From Favolaschia claudopus (lineage: Eukaryota; Basidiomycota; Agaricomycetes; Agaricales; Mycenaceae), in contig JAWWNJ010000008.1 of assembly GCA_037176885.1 (NCBI GenBank), forward strand, positions 992,001-1,056,000: a stretch of DNA of 64,000 bases, in the 5' to 3' direction. Under the pieces are notes generated by a model that saw only the letters and a program-made list of their open reading frames with translations, did no database searches and was not told where the DNA came from. Shown in pieces: positions 32,312 to 43,318 of the stretch; within the stretch, counting starts at the first letter, position 1, and each line of letters opens with the position of its first letter. The translations under genes were made by a program, and so were the position numbers.

Positions 32312-32991
32312 TTTGAAGTTTGTAGGTGAGTGTTGCGGTCAAGAGGTGGTACAACATGACCAAACAAGCGCGACGCGTCTAAACCACGTGAAGAATCAAA
32401 CGTGACATTGTTCAAGTTGGTGCAAACTTTCAACAAAATATGCTGTATCCTCACTGGGACCCATTGCATGAGCTTTCTTGAGAAGAAAAATGGGGGCGAT
32501 TGAACTTGCTTCATTTGCTACTTAAGTACGAAGTAATTATAAGTTGTAAAGAGATGAATGATTTTCGGTGAGAAATTAAAGGAAAGTTCTCCACTTTTTT
32601 CACGGAAAAAAATGAAATGCTCTACCAGTGCTCTGAGTTTCATGGAGGAAAAGACAAGAAAAAACAAGTCATGACTCGAGCCTGATTCGAACAAGCGACT
32701 TCCACGTCAATTCCCATTCTTGACACCGTCCAGGATTTCGTTGGAGCGAGCCACTCGTCATCGAGTCGTTCAGTACCTATATGAGTAAACTAGGTATAGA
32801 TCACTTATGTTTCCGTCAATGAGCACACACACGGCCATTTTCTGTCGTCGAGAGGAGACCGCCACTTCAATTTCCATTATTAACATGGTTGTTCGAGCAT
32901 CGATAACAATTCCTACTCAATCCTGCCGCCCGAACCTATCCAACTCAGATCTCCCGTAATTCGACTATCCCGAAAAATCAGCGCTCTTCCC
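32312..32991. other. Intergenic containing a tRNA-like element
   Basis: Upstream of the WRAP53-type gene and downstream of the first aldo-keto reductase. Apart from the tRNA-like element at 32673-32767, nothing is recognised. Confidence 0.45.
32673..32767 (-). ncRNA. tRNA-like element, isolated copy
   Basis: The minus strand starts GACTCGA and ends TCGAGTC (a perfect 7-bp acceptor-like stem). It has a compact D-arm-like hairpin CGAG-TGG-CTCG and a T-arm with loop TTCGAATC flanked by a 4-5 bp stem. The interior between D- and T-arms is about 45 nt. A run of six T follows 8 nt after the 3' end. It belongs to the family described at 42.1-43.6 kb. Confidence 0.65.
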
Positions 32992-34619
32992 TCAAATCCG
33001 ATCCAATGAACCAGATAAACTCACCGCAGCTTCAGGCCTATTGCCCAAAATCTTCTCAATGCTCTCCATCACTTCCTCCGTCATCTTCGGCAACACTTCC
33101 AGTGCCTTCAGATTCTCCAATAGTTGTTCAGCCGACGAGACACCGAGGATAACGGTCGAGGTGTTGGGATTCTTTGCTACCCAGGCAAGGGCAAGGGCAG
33201 TGGATGTCGAGTTGAGTTCTGATCAATAGATTCAAATCGAGTAAGCGCGATAGTTTTCGCTTCAAAGAAATAGAGCACCTGCAGCGATTTTGGTGATCTC
33301 TTTGACTTTAGCTATGTCGGCGAGGCCTTCATCAGAGGCAAGAGTCGTCTTGCGTGTCTTGTACATGTCCACTGTCGCGAAACGAGAACCTTCGGGGATG
33401 CCATCGTTGTACTGTTCGATTGACTCAGAATCATCGGACAAACTTGCATAATTTTACTAGCCTTGCCAGTGAGCATGCCTGCTGCGAGTGCTGAGAACGC
33501 CGTGGTTCCCATTCCGTACTTTTTATACAACGGCCTTCCGCGAATCCGTTAGCCTCCACTAAAATACATCTTAAATTTTGAAAATAAACCAAATACTCAC
33601 GCGTATTCTTTTTCGGGCCGCTCCCGGAATAGCATACTGCACGGAGGTTAGAATGGATTCCTCCCTGAGACAGACACTTACTTGTGACGACACTGTTCAG
33701 CAATAGGGCCGATGAGGTTCAATTTCGTCGCAATGTCTGTGCAAAATCAAACATAACTCCATGGGCCAATTTAGCAGACTGACGGTGCGCCTCCTCGATC
33801 TGTTGTGCTGTCCATTCCGAAGTACCCCAATACAAAGCCTGCATCATCGGCTTCAAAATTCGCAGAGAAACACATTCGCAATGAAAATCACCCAGCCTTT
33901 CTCGATAACATAGTTAAACGCGCGAACGATCTCCTCCATCGGAACTGGGATTCAATACTTAGTCCTGAACGCGAAAGAATTCTCGAAGATACCTGTGATA
34001 TCACAACGATGAGCAAATATGACATCCACGTAGGTCAATTGAAGACGCTCGAGACATTCCTGCGTGCCCTCGATTATGCTGAGTTTGAATTCGAACCCAC
34101 TCAGCATCCTAGAAAAAGTGAAAATAAGGAAATGGCTCACTGCTTCCTCGAAAGCCCCTTATCGTTCGGCCCATCCCTCGGCCCCCAAAAGATTTTGGTC
34201 GAAACAACCAGATCTGTCCTCCGGAATCCAAGCTCCTTAAACACACGTCCCCTGAATGGCACATCTATTCCTGCCTTGACTTGACAGTGCTAGAGTTTGC
34301 ACTCACATCTCCCTCTCCGAATTCCCCTTTGAATAATCTTCCGCCGTATCAAACATATTAATCCCATTTTCAAACGCAGTCTTGATGATTTCTTTGACTG
34401 GGTCGCCCGTAACTGAGCCTCCGATGGTGAGCCCTGTGGGATCGAAGGGGATCTAGTATCAGTATTTGCCAGCGGAGCGTCTCCAAGAAATGGGGAGATG
34501 AGATTGAAAGCGTACTGACATCCACCAAGCGAGAAAAGCGGCACACGAAGGCCGCTGGGTCCAAGCCGCCTGAAAGGCATGCCTTTGTCGAGGTATTCGG
34601 GATGCAGGGCGGACGACAT
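32992..34619 (-). CDS. Aldo-keto reductase (Kv-beta/AKR6-like), paralog 1
   Basis: Eleven exons: 34520-34619, 34307-34433, 34141-34251, 33993-34078, 33892-33944, 33784-33838, 33682-33736, 33601-33636, 33462-33534, 33279-33411, 32992-33218, giving 351 residues. The catalytic Tyr lies in GINMFDTAEDYSKG. TYVDVIFAHRCD, LYWGTSEWTAQQIEEA and NPNTSTVILGVSSAEQL are typical NADPH-binding barrel segments. It reduces aldehydes or ketones, cytosolic. The donor after GMLTGK is GC (AAG|GCTAGT), where paralog 2 has GT. Two introns present in paralog 2 (after DPVK and in FWG) are missing here and one extra (after EKGW) is gained. The last residues (VSLSGSLDRI) may be an unspliced tail. Confidence 0.87.
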
Positions 34620-34677
34620 GGTGGTGGTAGAAGTCAAGCTGCTTCGTTTCGAAGTAATTCCCCAATTGGAACTTTGT

Positions 34678-34714
34678 CGACTCGGAAGAAACATCCGACA
34701 TAAATCCGAGTCGG
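34678..34714. promoter_or_regulatory. CGACTCGG / CCGAGTCGG inverted motif
   Basis: CGACTCGG at 34678-34685 and CCGAGTCGG at 34706-34714 lie 60-95 bp upstream of the paralog 1 ATG. The same CCGAGTCGG is upstream of paralog 2 at 36581-36589. This palindromic CCG-CGG layout could be a zinc-cluster factor site. Confidence 0.35.
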
Positions 34715-34883
34715 ACACTGGCAACGTACACGGTCCGAGAAATATTGCACTTTTGGATAGAGCACCTCACTTTCTCTACTACGACTGCTATATACAACGA
34801 ATTATCTACATAGTTACAACTTCCCATGCGGATCCAAAGCCGCGCGGCCAAACGTAGGCTGTTCACGAGCACGTTAGCTATGT

Positions 34884-36527
34884 TCAACAGGAAAAAGGAA
34901 GAAAGCATACGAGCGCATCAGGCTTATTCCCTAGAATCTCCTCAATCTTCGCCATATGCTCATTCGTAAGCAACGGCAACACCTTCAATGCCTCCAAATT
35001 CTGCTTGAGCTGAGGAACGGAGGTGACGCCGAGGATGATAGTGGAGGTGTTGGGGTTCTTGGCTAGCCAGGCGAGAGCGAGAGCGGTTGGCGTGGAGCCA
35101 AGGCCTACAATGCAACAAGGGATAGATGTTAGAATTGAAACGATGAAATGTTTGTAGATGAGGCCAAGATAAACGCACTCTCAGCAACCTTAGTGAGCTC
35201 CTTGACCTTCTCAATCTTCGCGAGGCCCTCATCGGTCTTGAGCTGGCTCTCACGGTTCTTGAACATGGCTTCTGTGGCGAAGCGGGAGCCTTCGGGGATA
35301 CCGTTGTTGTACTAACAAGGACGGTTGACAATCAAGGCAATACCAGTTAAAAAGGAAATCATACTTTGCCAGTCAGCATACCGGAGTCAAGAGGAGACCA
35401 AACGGTGGTGCCGTAGCCGTAATTTTTGTAAAGGGGCCTATCCGCGTTCTATGGGCTTCATTTCCAGGTAGATAGATTACTTACGCATATTCCTTTTCAG
35501 GACGTTCGCGGTGGAACATGCTACGACAATGATCAGTACAAGATCCAATTTGGAAGAAAAAAGAAAGGGATACTTGTGTTGCATCTGCTCGGCAATGGGC
35601 GCAATCAGATTGAGCCTGGAGGCGACATCTACGATGGTATGAGATATTGTTGAACAATAAAAGGCTTATTCGTACGGTATGCCTCCTCAATTTCTTGCGC
35701 ACTCCATTCCGACGTTCCCCAGTAGAACGCCCAACCTTTCTCAATGACGTAGTTGAACGCGCGGACGACTTCCTCCATAGGAACTGTCCCGGGGAGACAT
35801 TAGCAGCAATTTTGCCGGTGGGATGTGGGAACGCACCCGTTCGATCGGGACGGTGCGCAAAGATGACGTCCACGTAGGTCATCTGAAGGCGCTCGAGGCA
35901 TTCTTGGGTGGCCTCGATAATGCTGAATATAATTGTCCTCAGAGAAACGCATTTTTTAAGAGAGGGCAGAACACGGACTGCTTTCGGGATAGCCCTGTGT
36001 CGTTGGGTCCGCTTCCTGCCAGTTCCAAGTTCATCACGAAGACTCCCGGACAATAATCGAAAACGCACTGAGGCCCCAGAAAATCTTGGTCGTAACAACC
36101 AGATCTGAACGCTTGTATCCAAGCTCCTTGATGACACGTCCCCTTGTGAAAGAGATTATGTGCAGAATTCGCATGAAGAACACAGGACATACATTTCCAG
36201 CTCAGATTTTCCCTTTGCATACGCTTCAGCGGTATCGAACATGTTGATCCCACTCTCAAACGCGGTCTGGATGATTTCCTGGACATAGTTTGAGCACACA
36301 CGGACGCGTTGATTAGATGACGCTGCACCTTTACTGGATCGCCCGTCACTGACCCTCCCAGCGTGAGCCCTGGGCGCAAAAACAGATATCGATAAGAGCT
36401 TGAGCACAGAAAAGCCTGAAAACTGACATCCTCCGAGGGAGAGGACAGGAACGCGAAGTCCGCTGTTCCCGAGCCTGCGGAAGGGCATTCCTTTGGTGTC
36501 GAAAACTGGGTATTCCTTCTGGGACAT
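34884..36527 (-). CDS. Aldo-keto reductase (Kv-beta/AKR6-like), paralog 2
   Basis: Twelve exons: 36428-36527, 36329-36369, 36193-36278, 36069-36142, 35979-36015, 35837-35922, 35676-35783, 35574-35628, 35485-35520, 35365-35437, 35179-35311, 34884-35104, giving 349 residues with every phase closing. Motifs: LGGWLTLGGSVTGDPVK across the first intron, NMFDTAEAYAKGKSE (catalytic Tyr), GPNDTGLSRKHIIEATQECL, FAHRPDRTVPMEE, YWGTSEWSAQEIEEA and NPNTSTIILGVTSVPQL. It is an NADPH-dependent carbonyl reductase, cytosolic, and a tandem paralog of the gene downstream. The C-terminus ends CFLPFSC after a conserved NKPDALV. Confidence 0.91.
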
Positions 36528-36580
36528 GGTGGTTGAGGACAAAGAGCGCGAGTGAAGATCGGCAGCGGTCATTTAAATAT

Positions 36581-36654
36581 CCGAGTCGGATTCCGACGGA
36601 AGGGCTTCGGCCGCTTCGGCGTGATTAGTCACACGTGCCCGACAAGGTTAGTCA
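36581..36654. promoter_or_regulatory. CCGAGTCGG and two TTAGTCA sites upstream of AKR 2
   Basis: CCGAGTCGG is at 36581-36589, with TTAGTCACAC at 36625-36634 and 36648-36657. TTAGTCA is the known core of fungal Yap/AP-1-type bZIP sites. Two copies 23 bp apart within 130 bp of a carbonyl reductase gene would suit oxidative-stress control, by inference. Confidence 0.42.
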
Positions 36655-36659
36655 CACCG

Positions 36660-37441
36660 ATCCGGCATAGCCGGCCCGCATGCGGGCGAAAAGGCCCGAA
36701 ATGCCTTTTGGAACTAGCAGCACCAAATACTCAAGGCATGCTCTTCGAGCTTGTCTTCTCCTCAACTTTTTGCAAAACTCTTGTCACTTTTCGTCCTTGC
36801 TTTTTGTCGTTCTGGACATCCTCAACGTCTTTGCTATGACCATTTGACACCCCAGACTGGCAACTCGACAACTCACTAAACCATCCGTAAAAACTTCAAA
36901 ATTCGTCACGGACCCACGGTGCAATCACGGTGGCCCGGTCAACCTGCTGGTCGACCGTCGACTCCTTGGAGTCCTGGACGCGCGCCATCTAAAGATCTCG
37001 AAGATAGAAATTCTCACTTACCTTACCATCGTTGGAAACAAGCAGATACTACATGAAAGATTAAGAACTGGACGAAAAAAACTTGTGGGTCCGAGTCTTG
37101 ATATCAATAGACTCAACTTGGCGGACACCGACGTCTCTGTGAAATAGCGAGCAAGAATATCGTCGCGTTCCAGATCCTCCTCAAATATCTGCCACTCTCT
37201 CCCCTATCTTCCCAGTTATCTCGGCCGGCTTGAAGGTGGTGTGGTATGACTGTCGAGTTGCGCAATCGTCCTCTGCAAGCTCGCCATCTACTAACTCTCA
37301 GGTCAAAGCACTTCTACACTCTGTACTATCTGCTGACCCACCTCGAAAAGGCTGTTATCATATTGCATGCTTATGGCGGGGGATGCCAAATTGCGAACAT
37401 ATATAGATGTGATTCCGTTCACGCACTCAGTTTGCGATAAC
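36660..37441. other. Divergent intergenic region
   Basis: Between AKR 2 and the TauD-type gene. It holds a GC-rich palindromic patch (CCGGCCCGCATGCGGGC near 36671) and no gene. Confidence 0.4.
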
Positions 37442-38975
37442 ATGGCTCCCTCCGTTTCAGAATTGCAACAGCCTACTGGTATCAGCAGCGATGCTGTATC
37501 CGAGCTCAAGAAAGAGGTCAGTCTTTCTGGGCCAAGTCATCGCAGTGAGCTTGTTGTAAAAGTTCATTAGTTGAAGAAAGGCCCCTCCTACCCATTCTAC
37601 TATCCATACTTCGACGTCGATGAGAAGTTCCCTCCTACCGAGATTTTCGGTGCGTCTCATACCATATTTTTCTTATTCCGCCCTCGAATCCGTATCGTTT
37701 TTCTTTTTCAGAATTCACCGACCCCGGCACCAGAGCCGACCCCGCCAAACCCAACCTCCTAACACCTAACACTACGACCCACAACATCAGCCCATACATA
37801 GGCACAGAGATCACCGGCGTGCAAATTTCCCAGCTTTCCCCAGCCGGCCTAGACGAACTCGCCCTCTACACCGCCGAACGAAAGGTTTTGGTTTTCCGCG
37901 ACCAAGATTTCAAGGATTTGGGCCCGGAGCGGCAGATTGAGATTGCCCGGTTAGTTCTGGCTATCATTCAGCGTTCTTGGATTTCTCATGAATGCAAATA
38001 GGCACTTTGGTCCCATTCAAAAACACCCGACTTCCGGAAATGCGAAAGGATATCCAGAGTTCCACGTGGGTAAGCAGAAGTCGGATGTTTTTGTTCTAGG
38101 GCCACGATCACTCACACGAACCGCAGTTTACAGGGACGCGGACCACGACAGATTTCGCGAATATCTGGGAGATGATCGTATAAACAGGACGAGCTGGCAC
38201 TCGGATGTGGTGCGCTTACTTTCAGTCCTATTGTGTTCTTTTCGCCAATTTGAAGTATGTCAGTCCTACGAGAAGCAAACCCCCGGAACGACGTTCTTCT
38301 TCATCTTAGACCAGGTGAGTCTCCCCGCTTGCTTTCCTCCGTTTCAAATTCGCTGAACTTGAATTCTCTGACGCCAGCCCGAATCCGGTCTCGGCGGAGA
38401 CACTCTCTTCCTCTCCCAAGTCGAAGCCTACAAACGTCTCTCCCCAGAATTCCAAAAACGCCTCGAAGGTCTCCGCGCCGTCCACTCCGCCGTCGAGCAA
38501 GCCGAATTCTCCCGCAAACGCGGTGGCCCCGTCCGTCGCGAGCCCGTCGAGACAGAGGTCAAGAGCATCACCCAATACCTCGAAATCTGAGCTGATTGGG
38601 TTATCTGTATACAGCACCCCGTCGTCCGCATCCACCCCGTAACCGGCGAAAAAGCCCTCTACGTCAACCCCGGCTTCACCCGCCGCATCGTCGGTTTCAA
38701 GAAAGAAGAATCGGAATACTTGTTGAAGTTCTTGTACGATCATATCGCCAAGGGTGCGGACTTTCAGATTCGCGCGACGTATAAGCCGGGGACTGTCGTT
38801 GTTTGGGTGAGATTCTACGCTCAGGGTACATATGATTTGGTTGGGGCTAATTCTTTTGAATGCGGTGTAGGATAATCGAGTTACGGTGCATTCCGCGACG
38901 GGGGACTTTGATAAGTCGGTACGGAGGCATGCGGTGAGGTTGACGCCGCAGGCGGAGGTACCGATTGCGGGGTGA
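37442..38975 (+). CDS. TauD/TfdA-type 2-oxoglutarate dioxygenase
   Basis: Nine exons: 37442-37516, 37571-37649, 37712-37949, 38002-38069, 38127-38209, 38264-38314, 38378-38557, 38615-38806, 38871-38975. They give 1071 nt, or 356 residues. The iron ligands are visible: SWHSDV (His-x-Asp) and the distal His in NRVTVHSATGDFD, with the 2-oxoglutarate-binding Arg in SVRRHAVRLTP. KVLVFRDQDF and HFGPIQKHPTSG are typical. The family hydroxylates taurine, alkyl sulfates, phenoxyacids or other small acids. The longer N-terminus (YPFYYPYFDVDEKFPPTEIF) is typical of fungal sulfonate/alkyl-type members. The substrate is not assignable. Confidence 0.92.
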
Positions 38976-39195
38976 AGTGGTCGATTTCAGCTTTGGGAGT
39001 GTATCATCATTGTTTTGTATTATAGACTATATGATTTTCAATTCTCTTGATTCCTTCCGGTCCCTCAGATTTCATGCCTAAGTCAGAGGAGGAATCATTA
39101 CAGAGTCATTACAGAGTAACAGGGCAATGTTGTAAGAGGGAGGGAGGCAAGTTTTAAAATTCTAGCTGGGATTTGTGAACGAACTTCCAAAGTTA

Positions 39196-39766
39196 TCAAT
39201 ATTTCCCTGCTGCCTTCATCGCCTTCATCTCCTCTGGCGGCACAGCTCTATTCTCCTCCCTCCAAATCTGTTCCTCCTCTGAATTGCCTTCGGGCGGAGC
39301 CATGCCGTTGATGTTCCAGAGGTCTCGCTAGGACGGTGTAAGCTTGCAAACCATCGAATCAGAAGAACGCGCTCAACGCACATCGCAGTCAACAATCTGG
39401 ACTTCCCAGTCAATTCCACGGGCCTTGGTGAACGGAGCCAAGGCGGCCTCATACCGAGCCATAAACTGGCGCTTTCGGGCGGAGCTGGTGAAACGGAAAT
39501 CAGTCCTTTGGCACTATCATGTAGCTCTTCACTAGCGCTTACTCCGCCTGGTCAAAATTCCTCGCAAGGTGCTCCACGTTAATCCGCACCATGCGGTCGG
39601 AGGACTTCCCCGCTAGGTAGAAATTCGTGGAATCGAGCTCGATGAAGAGCACGACGACGTAGAACTTCGGGAGAATGCCGTAGACCTCGGTGATCGCCTC
39701 CGCCAGCGCCGATTTGTCGGCGGGGGTGTAGAGACCTTTCGGGACGAAGAAACGATGGAGAGGCAT
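39196..39766 (-). CDS. Tautomerase, cis-CaaD-like, paralog 2
   Basis: Three exons (39543-39766, 39382-39484, 39196-39327; 224, 103 and 132 nt, exactly as in the gene at 29728) give 152 residues. MPLHRFFVPKGLYTPADKS keeps Pro1. MVRINVEHLARNF, QFMARYEAALAPFTKARGI and EWEVQIVDCDRDLWNINGMA follow the Tautomerase_3 pattern. The C-terminus (EEMKAMKAAGKY) differs from paralog 1. The copies are about 9.5 kb apart on the same strand with unrelated genes between, so the duplication is not fresh tandem. Confidence 0.87.
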
Positions 39767-41397
39767 TTCTGTAAGTATGTGCTGGATGTTGCTGGATGTC
39801 CTGAACAATTTTATAGGCATTGCTGGATTTAAATACGGAAAATAGGAGCTTGAGAGCTGCCTCGGGCACACACCTCGGCCACTGAGAAATCGCTTACTTT
39901 ATTATTTCATTTTCGGAGCACCGTTCGAGGAGCTGTATGTACGACGTGATAATGGCTTCCGGATATTCCCTACAGATTCATACCCGGAGAAATTAACACA
40001 ACGCTAGCAAGCGCATCGACAATAAGCCGGGTGTCAACAATCAGTCAAATACGGAACTCAACTCAAAAAAATTAGGGTGCTTGAAAAGCTCAACTTCTTG
40101 ACCGAGGCAGGACCGAAGAGCTTGGACTTCTTTGAGATGTTTCCACAGCCTGAGTTCCGTAGAGATTTCACCATCCGGCCAGTGCTAGCTTGCAGACGAC
40201 TTGCAGATAGCTATCGACATGTAATGACGGAAACATTGCCCCGCCCCGTATGGTCTTATAATTAGTCAAGGCCTTTGTGACATTAGAATCTCAGTGAGAG
40301 ACCCTAGTCAGGTTACTCAGGTACTTCGTAGCTGAGAGAAAAACATGCTTGTCCTGCAGTGCCTTGAAGGCTTCGACAATGGACGAGAACGCCTCGTGTC
40401 TTGCTCAAGAATTGCCTCAAAGCCGTTTAGTGGATTCAAAAGCAGATAAGGCATATGACATCTCCAACTGTCTTGTAGATTGGCATGCCCTGTCCCCTGG
40501 CACCCCGAGCATGCCCGCTCCTTCTGGGTAGGCTCCTGAAACGGCAATGTGACGAGCGGCGGTCAAGGTTTGCATTTGAAGCTTGAAGTTTCTTGCAGTT
40601 GCTCCCGGTCCCTGAGAGAAGGAGTCGACTCGGATGACGGCGCAGACGGACAGAGTTGGCAAGAGCAACAAATGTTGTGTTTGCCCATGCTTGAAACGGA
40701 GGAATATGACACGTGGCTTGCCGCGACGCGCTTGTAAGTTGGTCGTGAGATGCCCCTCTTGATCGAAACCATTCACCTTGGAAATTCGAAATGGCCAATT
40801 ACTCGACAAACCTTTGCTCCGAGACCGAATTCAATTTCAAGGGTGGATAATGGGCAGCTTCACTTCGTTCCATCCCACCCGAACGCAGGCCCGGGTGCTC
40901 TCGGTCTCGGTCTCGGTGGCACTCAGGCTGACATCTTCATACATCTTAAGAGAAGATTCAGAAGACGGATTCCGCTTTGCTTCCGAAGGAGGAAAGGGAG
41001 AAGGGTCGGTGCCTTCCGTACGAGTAACAAACCACGATACTCGTGCCTCTCGATCATTCTTCGACTGGAAAATTGCGATTTTTGGATTGATTTTGGAGGA
41101 TCTATTCACCAGTGCTTGGTGGTGTCTGGTGTCATCGAAATATGGTATTTGTGGACCCTTTAAGTTGATCCTGATCTTTGGAGACTCATATAGTTAAAGT
41201 TTCAAGCCGGCTCTTCCTGTTTGTGAGAGTCTCTTCCCTCTTTTGTTCGGGGTTGAGCGAAACCTCAAACAATCATCGGGTGCAGAGATTACATATGGAA
41301 TGCGAGTCTTTCATTTTTTGTTGTCGCGAAGGAAGTAAGTACAAGGTCATCAACGACTAAGATTGACACTAAACGCGCACCAACTCATCACGATCCA
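39767..41397. other. 1.6 kb without a recognised gene
   Basis: Overlapping frames occur on both strands at 40400-41160, none with a family signature, start context or matching splice sites. This is possibly an old gene relic. No repeats recognised. Confidence 0.35.
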
Positions 41398-41871
41398 CTA
41401 CTTCTTCATCGCCTGGCCAATCGCTCCGGCCGTCAGAAGGTTTCCCAGTCCCTGAGTGAACAGCCCAACACCATAAAGCACCCTTCCCACCAAGAAAAAC
41501 GGCGCAGCGATGATCAACCCCAATCCTTTCCCAATATCCAACAACATGTTATCCCTTTCACCCCCATTCTCCGGCGCCTTAGCAAAGGCCTCCGCCTTCT
41601 GCTGCCATTGTGCACGCTCGGCAGCGTCGGGGTGGTTCTCTGAGAGGTTGCGCATGGCTACGAGGATCTCGCGTTCGAGTTTCGCTGAGGCGTCTTTGTC
41701 GCCAGCGCGTTTGGCTTTTTCGTATTTGTGGATTTTCTTGCGGAGGAGGGTGAGGAGGGTTTGGAGTTCGTTTTCTGCGAGGGTGGAGGTGGAGGAATCG
41801 GAGTCGGGGTCGGAAACCGGGGTGCCTGGGCGCCGAGTTTCGTCGCTTGGGTTGGTGCTCATGATTGCCAT
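41398..41871 (-). CDS. Small protein with hydrophobic C-terminus
   Basis: A single exon of 157 residues. The N-terminal third is polar and Ser/Asp-rich (PVSDPDSDSSTSTLAENE). A Lys-rich helical middle follows (LLRKKIHKYEKAKRAGD), and a long hydrophobic C-terminus (GLGLIIAAPFFLVGRVLYGV) ends IGQAMKK. The layout suggests a tail-anchored or membrane-inserted protein with a cytosolic coiled-coil. Similar short proteins of unknown function are common in basidiomycetes; I cannot name this one. ATG at 41871 and ATG at 41862 are both possible. Confidence 0.65.
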   Translation of the reverse strand: MAIMSTNPSDETRRPGTPVSDPDSDSSTSTLAENELQTLLTLLRKKIHKYEKAKRAGDKDASAKLEREILVAMRNLSENHPDAAERAQWQQKAEAFAKAPENGGERDNMLLDIGKGLGLIIAAPFFLVGRVLYGVGLFTQGLGNLLTAGAIGQAMKK

Positions 41872-42161
41872 CGTCAGTGCAGTGCTGGTTGAATGGTCAG
41901 GACGGATTGGGTTGATCTGACTGGGGGAAGATATACCAAGCAGATTCAGACGAGGTGGACACTGGAGATCGATAAGGAGGAGGCGAAATTGACGCTGGCG
42001 TGGAGGTAATGCGTCGATTCCAAGCCGAGCGCTTGGAGGGTGTATTTTTACGAGCGATGGCGTAAAAAGTTAGTTCAACGTCGGTACGTTATCATAATTT
42101 TTCCTGCTTACAATTCTTTGACCATTCTACCTATATAATTCATCCTGTGTATCCTCAGAAC

Positions 42162-42267
42162 GACTCGGTGGTGGGGTTCCGCATCCACGCATTGTTCGGT
42201 GACGTTTCGAATTTAAAAAATCGAGAACGATGCTGTCAACGTTACCTGTTCGAACCAGGTCCAGGTC
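42162..42267 (+). ncRNA. tRNA-like element, plus cluster 1
   Basis: Starts GACTCGG; T-arm ACCTG-TTCGAAC-CAGGT; 3' end CCAGGTC (one mismatch in the acceptor-like stem). The interior holds a long hairpin GCATTGTTC...GAACGATGC. A run of nine T at 42287-42295. Confidence 0.55.
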
Positions 42268-42439
42268 ATAGGTGTTTATTGACGCATTTTTTTTTCGGAA
42301 AGCTCGGAAGTTTAAGGAGTGAGCCAATCATTACTTCTACCTCTCCTCACAAGACTCATACTAGAAGTCTGAAGAATCAAGTTCTACATTCACAAAATAT
42401 GCGCTCTCTTTCAACACTCAAACTGGGAGTCCACTTTGA

Positions 42440-42472
42440 GTCGCCGACGCCCGTTCAACTCCGGCTCGAGTC
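42440..42472 (+). ncRNA. tRNA-like element, 3' half only
   Basis: GCCCG-TTCAACT-CCGGC then TCGAGTC. A matching 5' half is not clear upstream. Five T follow about 20 nt downstream. Confidence 0.35.
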
Positions 42473-42601
42473 GTGTACGGGACCAATACCTGTCATTTTT
42501 ATCTTTCTTTCGTGTGTTGTCCAACAGTTTCTTCAGCCTAGCAGAGTCGACAATCTTCCCAGCTTATACCAGCTATTTCTCGAAGTTCAGGCTACGAGAG
42601 A

Positions 42602-42693
42602 GACTCGGTTGCGGTGGTCCGCTTCTTCATCTTGTTCTTGGCCGGAACTGTTCGAATATTCTGGAGAATGCCTGTTCGAATCAGGCCCGAGTC
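42602..42693 (+). ncRNA. tRNA-like element, plus cluster 2
   Basis: GACTCGG/CCGAGTC 7-bp stem; GCGG-TGGT-CCGC D-arm-like hairpin; TTCTTC/GGAGAA closing stem around a 34-nt insert; GCCTG-TTCGAAT-CAGGC T-arm. Six T at 42713-42718. Confidence 0.65.
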
Positions 42694-42967
42694 ATGCCAA
42701 GCAGTCGAGCAATTTTTTGTGCCGTTGTCAGTGCATCAATTAGGAGGTGGAGGTACTGTAGTGGATGAGGCAAGCTTTCGCTCTGAGAGGTGGTTACTAA
42801 CTACTCGAATTTATAACGATCTGACTGAACCTGATCTCGAACTTGACTCAAACTGAAGTTACTGCCAACTGCCCAAATCATTACTTCCTCAACATATGCA
42901 TATTTAGCCCCACCCCTTGCTGCCTTCAAGTTGAAAATAAGTTTAAATGAGTGATAATAAGAGTCAA

Positions 42968-43063
42968 GACTCGATTGCGGACGGTCCGCTTCCACCAAAT
43001 GTTTGCGGCTTTCGTCACACTTACATTGCCTGTGGAATGGCTCGTTCGATTCGGGCTCGAGTC
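42968..43063 (+). ncRNA. tRNA-like element, plus cluster 3
   Basis: GACTCGA/TCGAGTC stem; GCGGAC-G-GTCCGC hairpin; TTCCAC/GTGGAA closing stem around a 36-nt insert; T-arm GCTCG-TTCGATT-CGGGC. Six T at 43092-43097. The first 28 nt are identical to the copy at 43319. Confidence 0.65.
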
Positions 43064-43175
43064 GTGGCATGTGTAGGGGCATATAGACAACTTTTTTCTT
43101 GTCTCGACAATTGATTTGGTCTCATTGGCATTCTCCTTCAAGTGACGGTGATAGGGTGGATAGCTTGGGTAGTTT

Positions 43176-43212
43176 GACTCGGTGGCGGCTAGTCCGAGGC
43201 GCACGAATTGAA
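43176..43212 (+). ncRNA. tRNA-like element, 5' half only
   Basis: GACTCGGTGGCGGCTAGTCC resembles the 5' half of the copy at 43511, but no T-arm or YCGAGTC partner follows before the next copy. Confidence 0.3.
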
Positions 43213-43318
43213 CGAGAAAGAGCGTCGTGTTGAACATCATTACAGTTGAATGTTTCTCAAATTTTTCGAAATTTATAGTGCTTTACAATTGACCCATTGA
43301 GACCTGCCCTTGTTCCGC

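Noticed and set aside
34679..34712. GACTCGG...CCGAGTC in the AKR 1 promoter as another tRNA-like element
   Set aside because: Only 34 bp long with no T-arm. It is treated as a regulatory inverted motif.
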